In this document: positions 53,064 to 60,058 of the stretch, in pieces | How the letters are laid out: each line of letters opens with the position of its first letter | Position numbering within the stretch: the stretch's first letter is position 1 | Assembly: GCF_001625015.1 (NCBI RefSeq) | Contig: NZ_LVWJ02000014.1 | Location: 434,001-498,000 of the forward strand | Source of the DNA: Lewinella sp. 4G2 | GTDB taxonomy: Bacteria > Bacteroidota > Bacteroidia > Chitinophagales > Saprospiraceae | Length of the DNA stretch: 64,000 bases | Reading direction: 5' to 3' | The notes under the pieces: model-generated | Told to the model about the DNA's origin: nothing | Databases searched by the model: none | Seen by the model: only the letters and a program-made list of their open reading frames with translations | Program-made: the position numbers and the translations under genes

Positions 53064-53150
53064 GTAGTCAGGTAGTACGGTAGTCGGGTAGTAGCATAGT
53101 GCGTGACTACCCGACTTCGCTACTACCTGACTACCCGACTACCCGACTAA
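53064..53150. repeat. Family C word-palindrome, copy C2
   Basis: Left GTAGTCAGGTAGTACGGTAG words, right CTACCTGACTACCCGAC words. It lies between convergent genes scpA and the class D beta-lactamase homologue. Read on the minus strand it encodes the last residues VG and TAG of the latter. Confidence 0.88.
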
Positions 53151-53972
53151 AACACTAACAGCTATCTCCACCCGGCTCTTCAGAAAAAGCTCCCGATCCA
53201 ATTCCCCAACGGGCTCAACGTTCACCGCCACGTACCGCACCCGCCCTTCCTGCACCGCGTAGCCGACGAACCAACCGTTGTTGTGGCCGCCGTCAACGGA
53301 CCAGCCGGTTTTGCCGTAGAGATCGTAGCCATCCCCGTCCGATCTTTTCATGATGGCCTTTAACTCGGAGAGGGTTTCTGGTTGAAGGGGCAGCTTTTCC
53401 TCGTGGATTCGGCGTAAGAACTCAATTTGCTCCAGTGGCGTGATCCTGGCAGAGCCCAGTAGCCAGAACAGGTCGATGCTGTCAGCGCTGACCCGGAAAT
53501 CACCGTAGTCCAGCTTAGCCAGGTAGTGGTTCATGGAGTCGGGGCCGATCCGCCGGGCGAGGCCCTGGTAGCAGGGGACGCAGGAGCGGGCGTAGGCCTG
53601 GGCCAAGGTCATATCCTTATTCCAGGATTCGACGTTGCGAGTAGTCCCATCCCACTCAAAAATGGTGTTCCGGTCCTCCAGCAGCCCCATCTCCAGGCCA
53701 ATGGCGGTGTTCACAATTTTGAAGGTGGAGGCCGGCAAAGCTCCCGCTGTCTTCCAAGCGAAGTCATTGGAAAAAAGACTATCGGTAACGGCGTCGTAGA
53801 GCAGGACGCTTCCGATCAAGTCACGGTCGCTGAAGAGGGTGTCCCAATCCGCCATCTCCCGGCGCTCCGTGTAAGTTGGTGGATATTCCCGGTCCAAGGG
53901 TTCCCCAACGGAAATACCATAGGCACAAAGGAGGATGGCAAGTACGCAACCGGTAGCTATGAATCTGATCAT
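53139..53972 (-). CDS. Class D (OXA-like) beta-lactamase homologue
   Basis: 277 residues. An N-terminal signal peptide or anchor (1-23) precedes a periplasmic serine hydrolase. Active-site motifs are S82-T-F-K85, S130-C-V132, Y156-G-D (usual YGN) and K221-T-G-W. The Lys of STFK would be the carbamylated general base. The second domain resembles BlaR/OXA proteins, so penicillin-binding or sensor roles are possible, but the short size and complete motifs favour a chromosomal OXA-like enzyme. The last residues LVG and the TAG derive from a family C repeat. Activity and clinical relevance cannot be judged. Confidence 0.88.
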   Translation of the reverse strand: MIRFIATGCVLAILLCAYGISVGEPLDREYPPTYTERREMADWDTLFSDRDLIGSVLLYDAVTDSLFSNDFAWKTAGALPASTFKIVNTAIGLEMGLLEDRNTIFEWDGTTRNVESWNKDMTLAQAYARSCVPCYQGLARRIGPDSMNHYLAKLDYGDFRVSADSIDLFWLLGSARITPLEQIEFLRRIHEEKLPLQPETLSELKAIMKRSDGDGYDLYGKTGWSVDGGHNNGWFVGYAVQEGRVRYVAVNVEPVGELDRELFLKSRVEIAVSVLVG

Positions 53973-54038
53973 CTGGATGGCCGAGGGATAATTATCGTTT
54001 CTTGGTCCAACAAGAAACGACATTTAACAATCACCATT

Positions 54039-54401
54039 ATGCCCCTCTTCGCTCAGATCGTCATCGCCCTGCTTGCCCTCATCCACGTATACATCTTCTG
54101 GATGGAGTCGTTTTCCTGGGAGCGGTCTGGCCCAAAAGCCTTTTCAACCCTCCCGCGTGACCTGTTTCCTAAGACAAAGGCAATGGCCCAGAACCAAGGT
54201 GTCTACAATGGTTTCCTGGCGGCTGGCCTGGTCTGGTCCCTACTGATCAGTGATCCAACGTGGGCCGTCAATGTCGCACTCTTCTTCCTGGCCTGCATTG
54301 CCGTAGCGGGCGTAGTCGGTGCCCTTACGGTGGACCGGAAGATTGCCTTAATTCAGACGGTACCGGCTCTGGTGGGAGTGGGGAGTTTGTTAGTCGGGTA
54401 G
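54039..54401 (+). CDS. DUF1304 membrane protein
   Basis: 120 residues with four membrane helices, the standard DUF1304 form. It has IVIALLALIHVYIFWMESFSW at the start (broken here: the family His and Glu are seen in ALIHVYIFWMESF), FPKTKAMAQNQGVYNGFLAAGL, and AVAGVVGALTVDRKI. Function unknown. Its start is 67 bases from the divergent beta-lactamase homologue gene. Its last residues LLVG and TAG come from the family C element that follows. Confidence 0.88.
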   Translation: MPLFAQIVIALLALIHVYIFWMESFSWERSGPKAFSTLPRDLFPKTKAMAQNQGVYNGFLAAGLVWSLLISDPTWAVNVALFFLACIAVAGVVGALTVDRKIALIQTVPALVGVGSLLVG

Positions 54402-54569
54402 TAGCGTAGTCGGGTAGTACTTGGTGGGTAGACCTTAGGCTCTCCAGGCGGCCTCAAGCCCAAGCGAAGCGCTGCTTGAGGTTCCTGGAGCGGCCGGAAG
54501 TTTTAGTCTACAGTCTGTAGTCTGCAGTCCAAACTACCCGACTACCCTACTACCCGACTACGATACTAA
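54389..54569. repeat. Nested composite repeat C3-B3-A7-C3
   Basis: The family C left arm (54389-54424, TTAGTCGGGTAGTAGCG) and right arm (54533-54569, ACTACCCGACTACCCTAC) enclose B3 (54437-54497) and the family A half-element A7 (54501-54530). B3 has outer stem CTCCAGG / CCTGGAG, inner stem CCTCAAGC / GCTTGAGG and loop CCAAGCGAAGCGCT. It fills the gap between two convergent genes. Confidence 0.9.
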
Positions 54570-54573
54570 ACCC

Positions 54574-56502
54574 CTAAGCCAAAACCCCATAAATCCCCGC
54601 CAGCACCAACAGTACCGCAACGGCCGCCATGTTAAAGCCCGTCCGGGTCTTAAAGAGGTCAGCTTCCAGGTCGATGGCTTTGTGGTCGCGCTTTTGCTTA
54701 TCCGTGAAGATGAGGGCCAGGACGACGGCGGACAGCACCGCAAACAGGTACACCGCCCAGGTCGGTACGCCGGGGACGGGTTGCACCAGCAAACGAATGG
54801 CCGTAGCTACGCCGATGGCAATCACGGAGATGGCTAGTCCAATCCGGAGCGTCATGTCACTCACCAATTTGGCGGGGCCAGAGCTCGTCTCGGCGGCGAA
54901 AACAGAAGCGTCGCTGAGTTCTTCGTTGAGGGCAGCGTCCTTGGCGGACTTCTCCGTTACCGCCGAGACCAGGATCATCAGCGCAGAGGAGATGAGGAAC
55001 AGCAGGGCCATCCGGTCCAGGAAGGGCAGATCCGGCATCAGGAACTTAAAGAAGAGGGCCACCGGAACGGAGACCAGTACCACCACCAGGGCCGCCTTCG
55101 CCGTGCCGCGGGGGTAGAACATCCCGAAGATGAAGACCGTCAGTACGCCCGGGCTGATGAAGCCGGTGTACTCCTGAATGATTTGGAAGACCTGTCCGGC
55201 ATCCGCCAACAACGGCGCGATCACGGCACCCACGAGAAGCGCAGCACCGGCGGCGAGTTGGCCAATCCGTACCTGCGTCTGCTCCCCGGCACCGGGATTA
55301 ATGAACTTGTTATAGATGTCAATCGTGAAGATGGTCGAAGCCGAATTCACCATGGAGCTGATGGACGAACCGATCGCCGCCACCAGGGCCGCAAAGGTCA
55401 GTCCACGCAGGCCCGGGCCGACGTGGTTGGCCAGTACCCAGGGGAAGGCCTGGTCCGCCTTGGCGATGTCCACGGTTTCACCCCTTACCGTCAGCAGGTA
55501 GAAGGCAGCGATACCGGGAAGTACGGCGAAGAAGGGGATGAACAGCTTCATCAGGGCTGCGAAAGCAACCCCCTTCTGGGCTTCGGGCAGGCTCTTGGCG
55601 GCCAGCGCGCGCTGGATGATGTACTGGTTGTTACCCCAGTAGTAAGTATTTACGATCCACATCCCGCCAAACAGCATGGCAAATCCGGGCAGGAGGTTGA
55701 AACTAGATTTCGTCTCTCCCGAAGCCGTATCGACGAAGGTATCGTCCGGCTCAAACAGCATCTCGAAGTGGCCGGGAACGGACTCCACCAGACGGCCGAT
55801 ACCCGTAAAGAGACTGCCATCACCCACGTAGGTAAGGATGCCGTAGGCCGCCGCCGTACCACCGATCAGCAGGACAATCACCTGGATGACGTCCGTCCAG
55901 ACCACCGCCTTCAAACCACCGAAGATGGAGAAACAGGCGGAGTACAGTACGAGGAAAATGATGCCGGCAATGATGCCGACCGTCTCGAGTTCGCCCGCCG
56001 TATAGGTCGATGCGTCCCCGCCCATCAGTTCCACCAGCCAGGTGGTGTTGACGAGTTGCTCAATGGCCAACGCGCCCAGGTAGAGGACAGTAGAGATGTT
56101 GACGAATACGAAGAGGATAATCCAGAACACGGACATGATCGTCCGCACCGTCCCGTCGTAGCGTTCTTCGAGGAACTGCGGCATCGTGTAGATCTCCTTT
56201 TTCAGGAAGACGGGCAGCAGAAACTTGGCGACGATGATGAGCGTGATGGCGGCCATCAGCTCGTAGGTCGCGATGGCGAGGCCCAGTTCAAACCCCGACC
56301 CGTTCATGCCGATCACCTGCTCCGCCGAAATATTGGAAGCGATGAGGGAGCCACCGACCGCCCACCAGGGGAGGCTACGGCTGGCCAAAAAGTAATCGCT
56401 GGCCGTCGCGGATTTCTCCCGGTTGGAGATCCAAATGCCGAAGATGATAACGGCGACGATGTAGACGGCAAAAATCGTCAGGTCTAAGCCTTGTAATTGC
56501 AT
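54574..56502 (-). CDS. Sodium:solute symporter (SSS family, sugar type)
   Basis: 642 residues with about 14 membrane helices. The SglT-type signature is present: DYFLASRSLPWWAVGGSLIASNISAEQVIGMNGSGF near residues 35-70 (given here as the DYFLAS, WWAVGGSLIASN and EQVIGMNGSG blocks). KAVVWTDVIQVIVLLIG and AAIGSSISSMVNSASTIFT, with Ser residues for Na+ binding, follow. It imports a sugar or related solute with sodium, in line with a marine lifestyle. Start ATG 56502 begins the first helix. It converges with DUF1304 across a composite repeat. Confidence 0.93.
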   Translation of the reverse strand: MQLQGLDLTIFAVYIVAVIIFGIWISNREKSATASDYFLASRSLPWWAVGGSLIASNISAEQVIGMNGSGFELGLAIATYELMAAITLIIVAKFLLPVFLKKEIYTMPQFLEERYDGTVRTIMSVFWIILFVFVNISTVLYLGALAIEQLVNTTWLVELMGGDASTYTAGELETVGIIAGIIFLVLYSACFSIFGGLKAVVWTDVIQVIVLLIGGTAAAYGILTYVGDGSLFTGIGRLVESVPGHFEMLFEPDDTFVDTASGETKSSFNLLPGFAMLFGGMWIVNTYYWGNNQYIIQRALAAKSLPEAQKGVAFAALMKLFIPFFAVLPGIAAFYLLTVRGETVDIAKADQAFPWVLANHVGPGLRGLTFAALVAAIGSSISSMVNSASTIFTIDIYNKFINPGAGEQTQVRIGQLAAGAALLVGAVIAPLLADAGQVFQIIQEYTGFISPGVLTVFIFGMFYPRGTAKAALVVVLVSVPVALFFKFLMPDLPFLDRMALLFLISSALMILVSAVTEKSAKDAALNEELSDASVFAAETSSGPAKLVSDMTLRIGLAISVIAIGVATAIRLLVQPVPGVPTWAVYLFAVLSAVVLALIFTDKQKRDHKAIDLEADLFKTRTGFNMAAVAVLLVLAGIYGVLA

Positions 56503-56566
56503 GATAGGTAAGTGAAAGTGCTGGCGCGTGGCGCCTGAGGGGGTTGAAACGGGGGCCAATATAGGC

Positions 56567-56660
56567 TTTAGTCTGTAGTCTTTGGTCTGTAGCCTATAGT
56601 CCGGCGGCTACAGACTGCAGACTAAAGACCATAGACTAAATACTCCAGACTATTGACTAA
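56567..56660. repeat. Family A word-palindrome, copy A8
   Basis: Left TTTAGTCTGTAGTCTTTGG, right GGCTACAGACTGCAGAC plus extra word copies. Read on the minus strand its far end provides the TAG stop of the neighbouring 193-residue protein. Confidence 0.87.
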
Positions 56661-57238
56661 TAAATCCTCCTCACCTCCGTCTCAATCACCCCTTCAATCG
56701 CCTCGTACACCTTATTCGGCTTCTGCGGCCGCCAGTTGATACCGTTCAAATGTTGGCCGTAGTGGAGGTAATCATCCAGGCCGGTATCGTTCATCTCGTC
56801 CATCACCTGGGGGTGGAGGTTTAAAAAGACGATCCAACCCTGGCCGTCGCTCACCTCTTCGTACCATTCTTCGTAGTAGTCCGTGTCCGAGCCGTGGTAG
56901 TTGAGGACTCCCTCCATGACGATGATGAATTTTGTCAGCCCACTGGCCAGGAGTTGGTCGATCACCTCCCGTTTCAGGTGCATCGAATCGTTGTGGACGG
57001 CGTCGTTCCACTCCCCAATCATCTCAATGATGGCGTAGTGCTCGTCGTAATCCACGTACAGGATCTTCATGTACAGCGTTTCCGCCCCGAATTCATCCCA
57101 CTGCGGGTGGATCAGGTAGTTATACACCCGGTTGCTGAACCCAAACTCCGAGTACCGGCGGCCAAAAAAGGGGCTATCGTTGTCGTCCTCGGCCCGGTAG
57201 CGTTCGCGCCAGTTGAAGTGGGGTTCGATGTCGTGCAA
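56657..57238 (-). CDS. Unrecognised conserved-looking acidic protein
   Basis: 193 residues from a TTG start at 57238. It is soluble, acidic, and rich in Tyr, Trp and Asp (FNWRERYRAEDDNDSPFFGRR, YVDYDEHYAIIEMIGEWND, NYHGSDTDYYEEWYEEVSDG). No signal peptide or known motif is seen. The alternating strand pattern in the middle suggests a compact alpha/beta domain. It lies between the symporter and GMC oxidoreductase genes, each gap filled by a hairpin repeat, and its stop codon is inside a family A element. Confidence 0.65.
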   Translation of the reverse strand: MHDIEPHFNWRERYRAEDDNDSPFFGRRYSEFGFSNRVYNYLIHPQWDEFGAETLYMKILYVDYDEHYAIIEMIGEWNDAVHNDSMHLKREVIDQLLASGLTKFIIVMEGVLNYHGSDTDYYEEWYEEVSDGQGWIVFLNLHPQVMDEMNDTGLDDYLHYGQHLNGINWRPQKPNKVYEAIEGVIETEVRRIY

Positions 57239-57317
57239 AGGGGGGGTGGGTTGGTTTTACAGTTAAAGGGTGAGTGCTGGCTTTTTGTTTTAACTGGAGT
57301 CGGTGCCACGGTATTTT

Positions 57318-57374
57318 GGTGCTTTGGTGCTTTGGGCTACTGCACGGCTCCGTAGCCCAAAGCACTAAAGCACC
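57318..57374. repeat. Family F word-palindrome, copy F1
   Basis: Two 23-base arms (57318-57340 and 57352-57374) of GGTGCTTTGGTGCTTTGG type, complementary with one mismatch. The right arm encodes the last residues ALVL and the TAG of the GMC oxidoreductase. Confidence 0.9.
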
Positions 57375-59005
57375 AAAGCACTACCTCTCTCCGCAATCAT
57401 ATAAACCGCCGCGTTCGTATTCCCCGAGACGATCGTCGGCATGATCGAGGCATCAATTACGCGCAGGCCTTCCACGCCGCGTACGCGGAGTTCGTCGTCC
57501 ACTACGGCCATTGCGTCGTGGCCCATTTTACAGGTGCCTACGGGGTGGTAGATGGTTTCCACTTGTTTCTGCACGTGTTCCCAGGCGGCGCTGTCCCCGA
57601 TACTGTTCGTGGCGAGTTGGGCGCTCGCGCTGGTGCGAAGTTGGGGATGGAGCGCGCGATCGCGGTAAACGTCAAAGGCCGGGGCCGCCAGGACGTCAGC
57701 GGCGCGGCGGACGGCTTCCACCATCACCTTCCGGTCGTCCTCCTCGGCGAAAAAGTTGGGTTGGATGACGGGCGGATCGAGTGGATCCTTGGAGGAAAGG
57801 GATACCGTCCCCCTACTCTTCGGCCGTAACAGGGAGGGGAGAATACTAAACCCATCCTGGTCCTGGGGGAAGGTCTTGTAGTCGTGGAAATCCGTCGTGT
57901 AACCCGGCCCCATGTGGAAGGAGGAGAACTGAAACTGGAAATCCACCCGGTCCGGGCTGAGGGAAGTCGAGCCGTAGGCCACCGCCTCCAACGGGCCAAT
58001 GTTGAGGAAACCCGTCTTCGCCAGGTAGTACTGAGCCACGGACTTCGCCTGGCTGAAGAGGGACATACTCGTATTCTGCCCCACGTTCTGTTTGGCGGTG
58101 CAACCGACCGGCACGAAGAGGTGGTCCTGCAGGTTCTTCCCGACGCCCGGGAGGTCCACTTTACAGGCGATGCCGTGGCCCTCCAACTCCTCCCGCGCTC
58201 CCACTCCGGATACCATCAACAGCTGGGGGCTACCGAAGGCGCCGGCGGCGAGCAACACTTCCTTGCGGCACCGGTATTCCACCTTCCCCCGCACCTGCGT
58301 GAGCGCCCTAATTCCGATGGCTCTGTCTTTCTCAATGATGATCTCGGTCGTGTGGGTGCCGGTGACGACGGTGAGGTTGGGCCGCCGCATGGCCGGTTTG
58401 AGGAAGGCCGTGTACCCGCTCTCCCGCTTGCCGTCGCGGATGGTGAACTGGAAGAGGCCCGCCCCGGCCTGCTCGGCCCCGTTGGTGTCGTCGTTGCGCC
58501 GGAAACCGGACTGCACGCAGGCCTCGATGAAAGCCGTGGAAAAGGGCGTACGGAAGCGGTTGGGGTAGGACACGCGGAGCTCGCCGCCGCGCCCGTGGTA
58601 GGCGTCGTCCAGGTTTTCGTTGTCCTCCGATTTCTTGAAGTAGGGCAGCACGTCGTCGTAGCTCCACCCCTTGTTGCCCAGGGCCGCCCAGTCGTCGTAA
58701 TCCGCCCGGTTGCCGCGGACGTACGCCATCGCGTTCGTCGAACTGCTGCCACCCAGGACCTTCCCCCGCGGCAGGTAAAGCCGGCGGTTGAGGAGCTGTT
58801 CCTGCGGCTCCGACCAGAACCCCCAGTCGTATTTCGACTTGTGCAGCTTCATGTAGGCCCCCGGCGTATCGATGAGCCACGACTTGGCGGGCCCTCCGGC
58901 CTCGACGAGCAAAACGGTCGTCGCCGGGTCTTCGGAGAGCCGCGCGGCGAGGAGGGAACCGGCCGAGCCGGCGCCGACGATGATGTAGTCGTAGTGGGGT
59001 TGCAT
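57365..59005 (-). CDS. GMC-family FAD oxidoreductase (choline/alcohol dehydrogenase-like)
   Basis: 546 residues. The N-terminal Rossmann FAD site is YIIVGAGSAGSLLAARL (Gly11, 13, 16). GMC signature 1 lies around YLPRGKVLGGSSSTNAM and signature 2 around GAFGSPQLLMVSGVG. The catalytic His487 is in HPVGTCKMG and the partner Asn529 in SGNTNAAVYM. It oxidises a primary alcohol such as choline or a long-chain alcohol. The segment RALTQVRGK is encoded by the dispersed motif; the tail SALVL and stop come from a family F hairpin. Divergent from recO. Confidence 0.92.
   Translation of the reverse strand: MQPHYDYIIVGAGSAGSLLAARLSEDPATTVLLVEAGGPAKSWLIDTPGAYMKLHKSKYDWGFWSEPQEQLLNRRLYLPRGKVLGGSSSTNAMAYVRGNRADYDDWAALGNKGWSYDDVLPYFKKSEDNENLDDAYHGRGGELRVSYPNRFRTPFSTAFIEACVQSGFRRNDDTNGAEQAGAGLFQFTIRDGKRESGYTAFLKPAMRRPNLTVVTGTHTTEIIIEKDRAIGIRALTQVRGKVEYRCRKEVLLAAGAFGSPQLLMVSGVGAREELEGHGIACKVDLPGVGKNLQDHLFVPVGCTAKQNVGQNTSMSLFSQAKSVAQYYLAKTGFLNIGPLEAVAYGSTSLSPDRVDFQFQFSSFHMGPGYTTDFHDYKTFPQDQDGFSILPSLLRPKSRGTVSLSSKDPLDPPVIQPNFFAEEDDRKVMVEAVRRAADVLAAPAFDVYRDRALHPQLRTSASAQLATNSIGDSAAWEHVQKQVETIYHPVGTCKMGHDAMAVVDDELRVRGVEGLRVIDASIMPTIVSGNTNAAVYMIAERGSALVL
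58291..58306 (-). repeat. Dispersed 16-base motif, copy 10 (in GMC gene)
   Basis: One mismatch (CTC for CTG) on the minus strand, sense to the gene, encoding ALTQV, the same frame as in msrC. Confidence 0.7.
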
Positions 59006-59108
59006 GTGGGGTGGGCAAATTTAGCGAAATTTCGCTGGCTCGGTTCCTGGCCTCCGGCCGGGTCAGTACCCAGCACAACCACCCCCCACCCTCCCCCGTT
59101 ACTCAACC

Positions 59109-59834
59109 ATGCTCACAAAAACCCGCGGCCTCATCTTCCGCGCCACCAAGTACGGCGAATCCAGCCTCATTCTGGAAGTGTACACGGAGGTGTACGGCAT
59201 CCGCAAGTACATCGTCAGTGGGGTGCGCAAGGCGCGGTCGAGCACGCCGGCCAGCATCGTGCAGCCCATGAATTTGGTCGACCTCATCGCCTACGAGCGG
59301 CCCGGCAAAGACCTGCAGCGCATCAAGGAAGCGCGGCCCAGCCACATCTACACCCAGATTCCGTTCGACGTATTCCGCGGCACGATCGGCCTCTTCATGC
59401 TGGAGATGACGCGCAACTCCATCCGCGAATCCGAAGAGAATCCGGAGCTCTTCAGCTACCTCCACAACGCTTTCGTTTTCCTCGACGAGACGAAGGGGCC
59501 CATCACCCACATCCACCTCCACTACCTGCTGGGGTTGACGGGTTACCTCGGCTTCCTCCCCTCCGGCGAGTGGTCGCCCGAAACCCCGCTATTCGACCTC
59601 AAAGCCGGTGCCTTCATCGGCGGCTTCCCCGGCCACACGGAGTACCTCGACGAGGCGCGCGCTAAACTCATGTTCGATCTTCTCCACGTCCTCCCCGGCG
59701 ATCTCGATCAGGTCACCTCCACCCGCGAAGACCGCCAGAGTTTGCTCACCGACGTCGTTCGCTACTACCGCCACCACATCGAGGGCATGCGCGAAGTCAA
59801 TAGCCTGGCCGTTCTCCGAACCGTCATGCAATAG
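59109..59834 (+). CDS. recO: DNA repair protein RecO
   Basis: 241 residues. An N-terminal OB fold (1-80; TRGLIFRATKYGESSLILEVYT, broken here to the TKYGESSLILEVYT core; YIVSGVRKARS) is followed by a helical C-terminal domain (GLFMLEMTRNSIRE, LHYLLGLTGYLGFLP). It loads RecA with RecF/RecR during recombinational repair. The Cys4 zinc site seen in some RecO proteins is absent, as in many Bacteroidota. It starts about 100 bases from the divergent GMC gene and is followed by a family E element. Confidence 0.92.
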   Translation: MLTKTRGLIFRATKYGESSLILEVYTEVYGIRKYIVSGVRKARSSTPASIVQPMNLVDLIAYERPGKDLQRIKEARPSHIYTQIPFDVFRGTIGLFMLEMTRNSIRESEENPELFSYLHNAFVFLDETKGPITHIHLHYLLGLTGYLGFLPSGEWSPETPLFDLKAGAFIGGFPGHTEYLDEARAKLMFDLLHVLPGDLDQVTSTREDRQSLLTDVVRYYRHHIEGMREVNSLAVLRTVMQ

Positions 59835-59842
59835 CACTGCGT

Positions 59843-60050
59843 GATTCTCGGTATTTGATTCTCGATTCTCGATACTCGATTCTCGATATCTGATTGGCTG
59901 CCGCCGTTACACTCGCTTCGCTCGGCTACCGCCATTAACAGCCGACACTAAATCGTACTTTGCACCATCTCCACGGGAACACGCAGTGCGACAAAGCCGT
60001 GCGGTAGCTAAATCAAAAATCGAGTATCGAGAATCGAGAATCGCATATCT
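59843..60050. repeat. Family E word-palindrome with long insert
   Basis: The left arm (59843-59895) repeats TTCTCGATTCTCGATACTCG. The right arm (60011-60050) is its complement (AATCGAGTATCGAGAATCG). About 115 bases between them hold a GGCTG / CAGCC mini-hairpin with a CTCGCTTCGCTC loop like that of family B. The right arm ends about ten bases before the lnt start. Confidence 0.85.
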
Positions 60051-60058
60051 CCTCCCCC

